Translations under genes and position numbers: made by a program
In this document: piece by piece, positions 25,250-33,071 of the stretch
How positions within the stretch are numbered: position 1 is the first letter of the stretch
How the letters are laid out: every line of letters begins with the position of its first letter
Notes under the pieces: model-generated
The model's database searches: none
What the model was told of the DNA's origin: nothing
The model's input: only the letters and a program-made list of their open reading frames with translations
Assembly: GCA_018697675.1 (NCBI GenBank)
Contig: JABINC010000043.1
Coordinates: 1 to 41,449, forward strand
Length of the DNA: 41,449 nucleotides
Reading direction: 5' to 3'
DNA from: Candidatus Peregrinibacteria bacterium
GTDB lineage: Bacteria; Patescibacteriota; Gracilibacteria; UBA1369; JABINC01

Positions 25250-26872
25250 ATGACTGAAACTATAAAAAAATGTCGGATAACTGGAGCTGATTTTGTCGTT
25301 ACTGATGACGAGCAGAAATTTTGTGAAATGATGAACGTGCCGTTTCCGACCCTGTGTCCGGAGGAGAGGATTCGGAGGCTGATGATGGAGAGAAATGCGC
25401 GGAGCCTTTATTATCGAACTTGTGACTCGACCGGTAAAAAGATCCTCTCACAACATCATCCGGATATGCCGTTTCCGGTTTTCAACACGCCTGTGTGGTG
25501 GGGGGACACTTGGGATGCGGCTGACTATGGGGTTGGATTTGATTTTTCTCGGCCGTTTTTTGAACAGTTTTTGGAACTGAAAAATCGTGTGCCACACATG
25601 GCGACTTATGTGATTTGGGGAACTCTTGAAAATAGTGATTTCACAAATTGTACCGGGTATTTGAAAAATTGTTACTTGATTTCGGAATGTGACTACGATG
25701 AGGATTGTTATTTTTCAAATCGAATTTACCATTCAAAAGATATTGTCGATTGTTCAAATATGAATAAATGTGAGCTTTGCTATGAATGTTTGGATTGCAC
25801 CGAATGTAACCGACTCAGATACTGTGAAGAGTGTTCGCAATGCAGTGATAGTTACGCCCTGTATCAATGTCGTGACTGCCATGATTGCATCGGATGTATA
25901 AATCAGCATCACAAAAAACATATGATTTTTAATGTGCAATATACGCCTGAAGAATATGAGGCGCATAAGGCTGCATTTGAATTGGGGACTAGGGATGGGG
26001 TTGAAAAACTTCGTGTGCAGTGTGATGAATTCTTCAAAGGACAACCTCATAAGCCGCTTCAGGAAGAGCATAATCAAAATTCTACAGGAGACCATTTATA
26101 TCATTCAAAAAATAGTTTTAATTGTTTTGATAGTAGAGACCTGGAAGATTGCAGAAACTGCATGAGGGTTGCCGGAGGCGTAAAGTCCGCTGAAAATTAT
26201 GTATCTTGGGGATTCAAAGCTGAGAAAATTTATATGTGTTCTTCTTGCGGCGATGACGTTTATAATTTGAGATTTTGCAGTATGTGTACTACCAATGTGA
26301 GCGATTCCGATTACTGTTATTTGATAACCGGATGCAGTAATTGTTTTGGATGTGTGGGATTGAAGAAAAAGAAATATTGTATTTTGAATAAGCAATATAC
26401 TAAAGAAGAATACGAAAAGCTTGTGCCTAAAATTATAGAGCATATGAAGTCTACCGGTGAATGGGGCAAATATTTGCCGCCGGAGCTCTGTTCTTTTGCT
26501 TATAATGAAGCGATTGTTATGGAAAATTTCCCACTTTCGAAAGAAGAAGTTTTGGCACGTGGATATCGCTGGCGTGAGGAAGAAGAGGTCAGTACTCCAG
26601 ATGAAATTAATGACAAGATTCTCAAATGTGAAGTGTCTGGGAAGTTTTTTAAATTGATTCCGCAGGAGCTCCGTTTTCACGATAAGCTTGGCATTCCTAT
26701 TCCTTCGAGATGCCCTCGGCAGAGACATACGGACCGCTGTGCTCGTCGAAATACTTATCATCTTTATGATAGAGCGTGTGCTAAATGCTCATGCGAAATA
26801 AAGAGTGCTTATTCTCCGAGGAAATCTGAAGTCGTATATTGTCAAAACTGTTATTTGCAAGAGGCTTACTGA
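25250..26872 (+). CDS. Cys-rich zinc-ribbon/solenoid protein P6
   Basis: This 540-residue protein starts at an ATG abutting the P5 stop (TAGATG), so translation is probably coupled. A1 is degenerate (KKCRITGADFVV; LCPEERIRR) and B1 keeps one Cys (YRTCDSTGKKILSQH). S1 is especially Cys-dense: NKCELCYECLDCTECNRL is followed by YCEECSQCSDSYALYQC and DCIGCINQHHKKH. Its closing motif is HMIFNVQYTPEEYEAH. S2 ends KKYCILNKQYTKEEYE. The linker after GKYLPPELCSFAYN is about 15 residues shorter than usual. A2 is reduced (KCEVSGKFFKLI; CPRQR); B2 is intact (CAKCSC ... CQNCYLQ). P7 starts 17 bases downstream. Its role is unknown. Confidence 0.88.
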   Translation: MTETIKKCRITGADFVVTDDEQKFCEMMNVPFPTLCPEERIRRLMMERNARSLYYRTCDSTGKKILSQHHPDMPFPVFNTPVWWGDTWDAADYGVGFDFSRPFFEQFLELKNRVPHMATYVIWGTLENSDFTNCTGYLKNCYLISECDYDEDCYFSNRIYHSKDIVDCSNMNKCELCYECLDCTECNRLRYCEECSQCSDSYALYQCRDCHDCIGCINQHHKKHMIFNVQYTPEEYEAHKAAFELGTRDGVEKLRVQCDEFFKGQPHKPLQEEHNQNSTGDHLYHSKNSFNCFDSRDLEDCRNCMRVAGGVKSAENYVSWGFKAEKIYMCSSCGDDVYNLRFCSMCTTNVSDSDYCYLITGCSNCFGCVGLKKKKYCILNKQYTKEEYEKLVPKIIEHMKSTGEWGKYLPPELCSFAYNEAIVMENFPLSKEEVLARGYRWREEEEVSTPDEINDKILKCEVSGKFFKLIPQELRFHDKLGIPIPSRCPRQRHTDRCARRNTYHLYDRACAKCSCEIKSAYSPRKSEVVYCQNCYLQEAY

Positions 26873-26889
26873 TGTGATTAACTTCTCAT

Positions 26890-28575
26890 ATGCCAGATAT
26901 TATTCAAACATGCAGGCTATCCGGGAAGGAATTTATAATTGATGAGAAGGATCAGGCCTTTTATGAAAGAATTGGGATGCCGCTACCGACGATCACGCCG
27001 GATGAGAGGCAGAGGCGGCGGATGAGTTGGCGTAACGAAAGGAATTTTTATGCGAGGAAATGTGACATGTGCGAAAAGCAAATGATTTCAATTTATGATG
27101 CGGCTTCGCCACACACGATTTACTGCAATGATTGTTGGTGGTCAGATAAATGGGAGGCGAAAGATTATGGTCAAGAATTTGATTTTAGTCGGCCGTTTTT
27201 TGAGCAATTTGCAGAGCTGCAATTAAAAGTTCCACGACTAGCTCTTTATCGGAAAAATTGTGAGAATTGTGATTATATAAACCATTCTGAGAATGATAAA
27301 AATTGCTACCTCTGTGTGGACATCGCTTTTTGTGAAAATGTTTATCATTCCAAATGGATGATCAAAAACAAAGACTGCATCGATTGCCATAATATTGAAA
27401 ACTCTGAGCTTTGTTACGAAGTGCAATATCAGGAGCCTGGATACAACAATAAATTTTCTATGTTCTCACTCGGCTGCTCGGACTCGGCATTTGTTTACTA
27501 CTGTATTCACTGCAAAGATTGCTTTATGTGTTCGAATTTAAATAGAAAACAGTATTACATTTACAATCAATATGTTGGAAAAGAAAAATACGAGGAATTC
27601 ATGAGCAAAGTAGACCTTGGTTCGTATGATATGATCGAGCACTACAAAAGGGAGTATGAAAAAATGGTTCAGGAGACTCCAAAAGATGCATCTGTTTTTC
27701 ATCAGTGTGAAAATTGCACCGGAGACCTAATGGATCGCTCAAAAAACGTTCATGATAGCTATGAAGTTGTCTATTCAGAAGATTGTCGATACTGCTATGA
27801 CGCTGGATACATGAAGGATTGCTATGACACGTATGAATCGGCTTTTAACTGTGAATTGCAGTACGAATGCCATGGTTGCAATAATGGTAAATACCTGAAT
27901 TTCGCACATGTATCATATGATAATCACGATGCGAATTATATCGACACCTGCCATAATTCTGGAAACCTTTTTGGGTGCATTGGAATGAGGCATGGAAAAT
28001 ATTGCGTGCTGAATAAACAGTATTCGAAGGAGGAGTATGAAGAACTTGTGCCCAGAATTATTGAGCATATGCAAAATCCGATACAAGAAAATACACACGC
28101 ATCCGCGTGCGTAGAATATGGTGAGTTCTTCCCAACTGAGCGGTCTTTGTTTGGCTACAACGAAACTTTGGCAAATAATTTTTATCCATTAACCAAGGAT
28201 GAAGCTCTGGCACGCGGCTACAAATGGAAGGACGATTTCGAAAAAGAAGAGTACCAAGGCGAAGTCTATAAATTGCCGGATAATATCAAAGACACTCCAG
28301 ATGATGTTTGTAAGAAAGTTTTAAAATGCAAAGTGACCGGCCAGGCCTACAAAATAATTCCACAGGAGCTCGAATTGTATCGCAGGCTTGGCGTAGCTTT
28401 ACCGAGAAGGTGCCCAAACCAACGTTTCCGCGACCGCATGAAACTCCAAAATGCTAGAGCGCTCTGGCCACACACTTGCGCTGTCTCTGGCAAACAAATC
28501 ATGGCTCCGTATCCTCCTGATCGCGGCGACACCGTCTACTCTCATGAGGAGTTTTTGAAGATGCTTTATGGATGA
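26890..28575 (+). CDS. Cys-rich zinc-ribbon/solenoid protein P7 with swapped B-unit integrity
   Basis: The 561-residue protein is the mirror image of most copies. Its N-terminal B1 unit is intact (KCDMCEKQMISIY, then YCNDCWWSD). Its C-terminal B2 unit has lost both pairs (HTCAVSGKQIMAPY, then VYSHEEFLKMLYG). A1 and A2 are both degenerate (TCRLSGKEFII with TPDERQRRR; KCKVTGQAYKII with CPNQR). S1 ends KQYYIYNQYVGKEKYEEF and S2 ends KYCVLNKQYSKEEYE. A palindromic in-frame insert lies between IIEHMQ and GEFFP. It is the last gene of the P5-P7 unit. Loss at one end while the other is kept suggests that one working B unit is enough, though that is inference. Confidence 0.88.
   Translation: MPDIIQTCRLSGKEFIIDEKDQAFYERIGMPLPTITPDERQRRRMSWRNERNFYARKCDMCEKQMISIYDAASPHTIYCNDCWWSDKWEAKDYGQEFDFSRPFFEQFAELQLKVPRLALYRKNCENCDYINHSENDKNCYLCVDIAFCENVYHSKWMIKNKDCIDCHNIENSELCYEVQYQEPGYNNKFSMFSLGCSDSAFVYYCIHCKDCFMCSNLNRKQYYIYNQYVGKEKYEEFMSKVDLGSYDMIEHYKREYEKMVQETPKDASVFHQCENCTGDLMDRSKNVHDSYEVVYSEDCRYCYDAGYMKDCYDTYESAFNCELQYECHGCNNGKYLNFAHVSYDNHDANYIDTCHNSGNLFGCIGMRHGKYCVLNKQYSKEEYEELVPRIIEHMQNPIQENTHASACVEYGEFFPTERSLFGYNETLANNFYPLTKDEALARGYKWKDDFEKEEYQGEVYKLPDNIKDTPDDVCKKVLKCKVTGQAYKIIPQELELYRRLGVALPRRCPNQRFRDRMKLQNARALWPHTCAVSGKQIMAPYPPDRGDTVYSHEEFLKMLYG
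28092..28113 (+). repeat. Hairpin inside P7 (palindromic in-frame insert)
   Basis: TACACACGC (28092-28100) pairs with GCGTGCGTA (28105-28113) around ATCC with a single A/C mismatch. It sits in the codons between IIEHMQ and GEFFP, as in P1. P1 and P7 also share CCGATACA just upstream of their hairpins. Confidence 0.55.
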
Positions 28576-28705
28576 TTATCGATATATCTCTCTTCTACGC
28601 CCTACTTTTGGAACATAAAATACACTCCCTGAACCCGTTTTCTCTTTTAAAGTCAAAAGTATCCTATAGTTACCAACCCTAATGCGATGCGTATCAATAT
28701 CTAAC

Positions 28706-28734
28706 TTGAAGAATGGCATATAGCCACGTAAAAT
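28706..28734 (+). promoter_or_regulatory. Promoter of P8, implying a leaderless mRNA
   Basis: TTGAAG (28706-28711) and TAAAAT (28729-28734) are 17 bases apart. The ATG of P8 at 28741 is only 6 bases beyond the -10 box, so transcription would start at or beside the start codon. A weaker TATAGT lies further upstream at about 28661-28666 and could give a longer leader. Confidence 0.5.
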
Positions 28735-28740
28735 CTAGCT

Positions 28741-30417
28741 ATGGAACAAATCATTCATCACAAAACCTGTTCAAATTCCATCTGCGGGAAAGAGTTTCCG
28801 ATCACTGATCGGGATCAAGGATTTTATAAGAAAATGGATGTTCCAGAGCCGAGCATGTGCCCGGATTGTAGACTTCAAAGAAGACTTCTTTTTCGAAACG
28901 AGAGAAATCTTTATCATAACACTTGTGGGCTTTGTAATAAGTCGATCGTTACCATCAACTCTTCTGATAAACCATACCCCGTGTACTGTACCACATGCTG
29001 GTGGGGAGACTCTTGGGATCCGATAAGTTATGGGCGCGACTTTGATTTTGATCGGCCTTTTTTTGAACAATTCAAAGAGCTCTGGGATAGCGTTCCAAAA
29101 TTACAATTTCTGGTCCTTGGAGATAATATCAACAGTGATTACTCTCAAGATTCTTACAAAATGGTGAACTGTTATCTTGTATTTGAGGCTGAACAGAGCA
29201 AGGATTGCTACTATGGCGAAACCTGTTACCAACTTATAGATTGCTGTGATTTCCTTTGTCTAAAAAGTTCCGAACTCTGTTACGAATGTGTAAATTGCAC
29301 GGATTGCTATAACGTAGATTTTTCTAGATATTGCAATAACTGTGCCGATTCTCAGTTTCTTTTGAATTGCAAAGGGTGTCGAAGCTGTTTCGGATGCGTG
29401 AATTTGCAAAATAAATCTTATTATATTTTTAATAAATCTTATTCGAAAGAAGAATATGAGAAATTAGTAGCTCAATATAAACTGGGGAATTCTATAAATT
29501 TAGAAGATTTCAAAATGAAGATTGAAGAATTTTTCAGGAAGTTCCCTCAGAAAAATTTACATGGAATTATGAATGAAAATGTCACAGGTGAAAATATAAG
29601 CAATTGCAAAGATACCTTTGAATGCTTTAGTTGTGATGGCTTGCGGGACTGCAAGTACTGTACAAATATGATGGGTGGAGCTAATGACTGCTATGACGTT
29701 GATATTTGGGGCAATAAATTGGACCTTGCATACAATAGCGCTGGGATTGGAGATGGTTGCCAAAATATTGTAGCTTCGTATTACACTTGTATTGGCGTAA
29801 AGGACGTATACCATTCTATTTTTTGCATGAACAATAATAATGACTTACTTGGTTGCGTAGGATTACATCAGAAGAAGTTTTGTATTTTGAATAAGCAATA
29901 TTCTGAAGATGAGTGGCATGAGATGTTTCGTAAAATAAAGGGGCATATGATTGGAACCGGGGAATGGGGTGAATTTTTCCCACCAAGCCTGAGTGCCTTT
30001 GGATATAATGAAACGGTTGCTCAGGAATATTTCCCACTGACTCGTGAGGAGGCTCTAGAGCGTGGTTTTAAATGGAAAGAAGAAGATGCTCGTGAATACA
30101 TTCCGCAGACTTATGCAATTCTGGAGGATATTTCAGATGTGCCAGATGGTGTCTGCCAGGAGGTTTTGGCATGCACCGATTGTAGTAAAAATTTCAAAAT
30201 AATTCCGCAGGAGCTTAAATTATATAGAAAGAAATCTTTGCCAATTCCAAGAAAATGCCCGGACTGTCGACACATGGATAGACTTGCCTTGCGTAACCCG
30301 AGGAAACTTTGGGATAGGGGATGTTCTGCGTGTAGTTGTGCAATTAAAACCTCTTATTCTCCGGGGCGACCAGAAAAAGTACTTTGTGAAAAATGTTATT
30401 TGGAAGAGGTTTATTAG
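28741..30417 (+). CDS. Cys-rich zinc-ribbon/solenoid protein P8, all zinc ribbons intact
   Basis: This 558-residue protein has 45 Cys by my count and is the most complete copy. A1 has CSNSIC (a CxxxxC variant) with CPDC. B1 is complete (TCGLCNKSIVTI, then YCTTCWW). A2 is complete (CTDC ... CPDC), and so is B2 (CSACSC ... CEKCYLE). It therefore shows the ancestral plan: the same A-B ribbon pair at both ends of a Cys-rich core. S1 runs from NCYLVFEAEQSKDCYY to CRSCFGCVNLQNKSYYIF, and S2 ends KKFCILNKQYSEDEW. It has its own promoter. Its 3' end overlaps the convergent TrmB-2 gene by 4 bases. Confidence 0.89.
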   Translation: MEQIIHHKTCSNSICGKEFPITDRDQGFYKKMDVPEPSMCPDCRLQRRLLFRNERNLYHNTCGLCNKSIVTINSSDKPYPVYCTTCWWGDSWDPISYGRDFDFDRPFFEQFKELWDSVPKLQFLVLGDNINSDYSQDSYKMVNCYLVFEAEQSKDCYYGETCYQLIDCCDFLCLKSSELCYECVNCTDCYNVDFSRYCNNCADSQFLLNCKGCRSCFGCVNLQNKSYYIFNKSYSKEEYEKLVAQYKLGNSINLEDFKMKIEEFFRKFPQKNLHGIMNENVTGENISNCKDTFECFSCDGLRDCKYCTNMMGGANDCYDVDIWGNKLDLAYNSAGIGDGCQNIVASYYTCIGVKDVYHSIFCMNNNNDLLGCVGLHQKKFCILNKQYSEDEWHEMFRKIKGHMIGTGEWGEFFPPSLSAFGYNETVAQEYFPLTREEALERGFKWKEEDAREYIPQTYAILEDISDVPDGVCQEVLACTDCSKNFKIIPQELKLYRKKSLPIPRKCPDCRHMDRLALRNPRKLWDRGCSACSCAIKTSYSPGRPEKVLCEKCYLEEVY

Positions 30418-31169
30418 CCTGCGATGAAACTTGTGGCGCCGAGCCAAGAGAGGTTGAATATGGAGCGGTGGGTTTCGGCGAAGAGCGGGCTTTCGACGAC
30501 TACGCCGATTAGTTCTTTTGGGTTGAGTGACAGGGTCGCGACTTTGTTTCCGTAGATGTAAACTTCGTTTTCGAAGTGGAATTCATTTGGGTCGATGTAG
30601 AGGATTTCGGCGATCTCGCGGCGAGGGTCGTTCGGATAATATGTAGAGAGATAGGTCTTGGCGAGAGCGGTGTAAGGACTCAAGAATCTGGATCTGATTT
30701 TGCGTTTTTGACGTTCTTCTGTGTAGTAATAAAGGTACTCCTTGAGTAGCCCTACAAGATTGTCCACATTTGAATATCCTACTATTTCATCGGCACTCTC
30801 CAAAGTCTCTTCAATCACCCCTTTGATACCTTCTATTCCTTCAATAAATCTGATATTTGGCTTGAATGGCTGGTCAATCATGAGCGCCTTTAAATCTGGA
30901 AGGACACGTTCTGCGACTTGTAATTTTTCTGCTTGGCGTTTAACAATTTTATCCGGACTTTCCGCCTGATAAACCTTTGTTTTATGCTCCTCTGAAACAG
31001 AGATTAGGCCTTTTTTTACGAGATTATCGAGTGTGTGATAAGTCGTAACCCTATGAACTTTTGCGTGCTTTGCAATTGCACTCGCATATGTTTTCCCTAG
31101 CTCAAGAACGGCTAGGTATACCTTGGCTTCATCTTCATAGAGTCCTAGTTTTTTTAGTGGTTCAATCAT
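30414..31169 (-). CDS. TrmB-family transcriptional regulator (TrmB-2), divergent from P9
   Basis: I take the ATG at 31169 (MIEPLKKLGLYEDEAKVYLA, about 251 residues). An in-frame ATG at 31208 would add 13 residues but lies inside an inverted repeat. The TrmB-type winged helix includes YASAIAKHAKVHRVTTYHTL and DNLVKKGLISVSEEHKTKVY. A short coiled segment and a C-terminal domain of about 150 residues follow (NIRFIEGIEGIKGVIEETL, ADEIVGYSN), similar to TrmB-type effector domains. It is not a near copy of TrmB-1. The 3' end overlaps P8 by 4 bases tail to tail, and the 5' end faces P9 across about 225 bases, so P9-P10 and itself are the likely targets. The ligand is unknown. Confidence 0.85.
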   Translation of the reverse strand: MIEPLKKLGLYEDEAKVYLAVLELGKTYASAIAKHAKVHRVTTYHTLDNLVKKGLISVSEEHKTKVYQAESPDKIVKRQAEKLQVAERVLPDLKALMIDQPFKPNIRFIEGIEGIKGVIEETLESADEIVGYSNVDNLVGLLKEYLYYYTEERQKRKIRSRFLSPYTALAKTYLSTYYPNDPRREIAEILYIDPNEFHFENEVYIYGNKVATLSLNPKELIGVVVESPLFAETHRSIFNLSWLGATSFIAG

Positions 31170-31188
31170 TGTTACTTCGTGCCTTATT

Positions 31189-31236
31189 CGCAAATGAAGC
31201 TTCGCCATTTGCGTGATGTTGTAGAAGGTCGTCTAC
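31189..31236 (-). promoter_or_regulatory. Paired inverted repeats in front of TrmB-2
   Basis: CGCAAATG (31189-31196) pairs with CATTTGCG (31206-31213) across 9 bases that contain GAAGCTTC. Next to it, GTAGA (31221-31225) pairs with TCTAC (31232-31236) across 6 bases. The pair could be operators for autoregulation or leader hairpins. They cover the upstream ATG at 31208 and so favour the start at 31169. Confidence 0.5.
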
Positions 31237-31334
31237 AGGTAATTTAGCATAAGTGAATATCAAAAGAAAGGCTTATTTGAGCCGCTTTATTGATGGATGT
31301 GATTTTTCTGGATATTCAGAAAAATTATGTTGTC

Positions 31335-31362
31335 TTGCTTTTTCTACAAACAGAAATATAAT
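31335..31362 (+). promoter_or_regulatory. Promoter of the P9-P10-folC unit
   Basis: TTGCTT (31335-31340) and a consensus TATAAT (31357-31362) are 16 bases apart, 33 bases before the ATG of P9. The spacer contains TTTCT-ACAAAC-AGAAA, a small inverted repeat that may be an operator. Confidence 0.68.
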
Positions 31363-31395
31363 TAACTCTAGACAATTTTTTAATCCAAATGTCAA

Positions 31396-33057
31396 ATGGA
31401 GCAGGTAGTTGAAAATAAGAAATGCACAAAATGTGAATCCGGTTTTGAAATCACGGATAAAGATTTACAATTTTATGCAAAGCTAAATCTGCCAACTCCG
31501 ACCTTTTGCCCGATTTGCCGAGTTCAAAGAAGAATGACCTGGAGAAATGACCGGACTTTTTATATTCGAAAATGTGATAAATCTGGAAAGCAGATTATTT
31601 CGATTTACCCGACCCATTCTCAGTTTACAATTTACCATCCCGATGAATGGTATTCTGATTCCTGGAACGCCATGGATTACGGCCAGGAATTTGATTTTAG
31701 CCGGCCATTTTTTGATCAATGGGAGGAGTTAATGTTAAAAGTTCCACGGCTTGGAATCGATATCGTAAATTGTGAAAATAGCGATTACTGCAACTATTGT
31801 GGGGATGACAAAAACTGCTACTTAGATATTGCCGGAGAGGAAAATGAAGACTGCTATTATGATCTTTTTACGAAACATTCCAAAAACTGCGTTGACTGCA
31901 CTTTCGCCTACAATTCCGAACTCTGCTACGAGGCGATCAGTTGTTACAACTGCTACAATGTACGTCATTCAATGTACTTGGACAACTGTAATGACTGCTT
32001 CTTTTGTTTTGATCTGAAGGGCTGCAAAAATTGTATTTTTTCAAATAATTTACGACAAAAAGAATTTTATATTTTCAACAAACCTCACTCCAAAGAGGAA
32101 TATGAGAAAAAATTAAAAGAGCTGAAACTAGATTCTTACGAAGGACTTACCGAAGCAAAAAGAATTTGGAAAGAAGCCATGGGATGTGCCGTTCATCGAG
32201 ATATGTATAATACGAATTCTGAAAATTGCACAGGGAACAATATTAAAAATTCTAAAAATTGCCATTATGTTTTCAATGCTTCGAATTGTGAAGATTCCAA
32301 ATATTTGTTTGATGTCCTGGATGTGAAAGATTGCTATGACATGAGTTATTCGCTCTACAAGCCAGAGGTTGCATGTGACATAATCAGCACTTTGAATATG
32401 CGGTTTTCAGCGTTCTGCATGGCATCGCATTATTGCAGTGAAAGCTTTTATTGCGACCAGTGTAATAATTCTTCAAATTTATTTGGCTGCATCGGACTGA
32501 ACCATAAGAAATATTGTATTTTTAATAAGCAGTATTCTCGTGAAGAGTATTTTGAATTACTGCCGAAAATTATCGAAAAGATGAAACGTGATGGGCAATG
32601 GGGAGAATTCTTCCCTTCGGCGATTTCGCCATTTGGTTACAATGAAACGGTTGCTCAAGAATATTATCCGCTTGATAAAGTCAGTGCGGAAACATCCGGT
32701 TTCAAATGGCGCGATGAAGAATCGAAAGGTTTTTACGATGGACCAAAATATATTATCCCAGATGAAATTTCCGAAGTAGATGATGATCTTTGCAAACAAG
32801 TCCTCACATGCGAAGTTACTGGCAAATCTTACAAGGTGATTGCTGCGGAGCTCCGATTTTATAAAAAGATGGGGATTCCTGTGCCGCACAGATCACCAGA
32901 CCAAAGACACAGAGATAGAATCGCTTTACGCAATCCTCGTTGGCTTTGGCAAAGGACGTGCTCGAAGTGTAGTGGGGGAGTTAATACGAGTTACAGACCC
33001 GAACGGGACGAGCAAATTTACTGCGAAAAATGCTACGAAGAATTTATTTATAATTAA
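31396..33057 (+). CDS. Cys-rich zinc-ribbon/solenoid protein P9
   Basis: This 553-residue protein has 38 Cys by my count. A1 is intact (CTKC ... CPIC). B1 has one Cys (RKCDKSGKQIISIY). A2 is degenerate, with even the CP Cys lost (TCEVTGKSYKVI; HRSPDQRHRDR). B2 is intact (CSKC ... CEKCYEE). S1 passes through SCYNCYNVRHSMYLDNCNDC and GCKNCIFSNNLRQKEFYIF; S2 ends KKYCIFNKQYSREEYF. The usual ending CYLE is CYEEFIYN here. An ATG at 31390 is out of frame, so 31396 is the start. It is the first gene behind a good promoter, with TrmB-2 divergent and P10 14 bases downstream. Confidence 0.88.
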   Translation: MEQVVENKKCTKCESGFEITDKDLQFYAKLNLPTPTFCPICRVQRRMTWRNDRTFYIRKCDKSGKQIISIYPTHSQFTIYHPDEWYSDSWNAMDYGQEFDFSRPFFDQWEELMLKVPRLGIDIVNCENSDYCNYCGDDKNCYLDIAGEENEDCYYDLFTKHSKNCVDCTFAYNSELCYEAISCYNCYNVRHSMYLDNCNDCFFCFDLKGCKNCIFSNNLRQKEFYIFNKPHSKEEYEKKLKELKLDSYEGLTEAKRIWKEAMGCAVHRDMYNTNSENCTGNNIKNSKNCHYVFNASNCEDSKYLFDVLDVKDCYDMSYSLYKPEVACDIISTLNMRFSAFCMASHYCSESFYCDQCNNSSNLFGCIGLNHKKYCIFNKQYSREEYFELLPKIIEKMKRDGQWGEFFPSAISPFGYNETVAQEYYPLDKVSAETSGFKWRDEESKGFYDGPKYIIPDEISEVDDDLCKQVLTCEVTGKSYKVIAAELRFYKKMGIPVPHRSPDQRHRDRIALRNPRWLWQRTCSKCSGGVNTSYRPERDEQIYCEKCYEEFIYN

Positions 33058-33071
33058 TTTGGGGGAATTTT

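Noticed and set aside
31170-31208. Upstream ATG at 31208 as the TrmB-2 start
   Set aside because: It sits inside an 8-bp inverted repeat and the extra residues are not part of the TrmB fold; 31169 fits the family better, though the longer form is not excluded.
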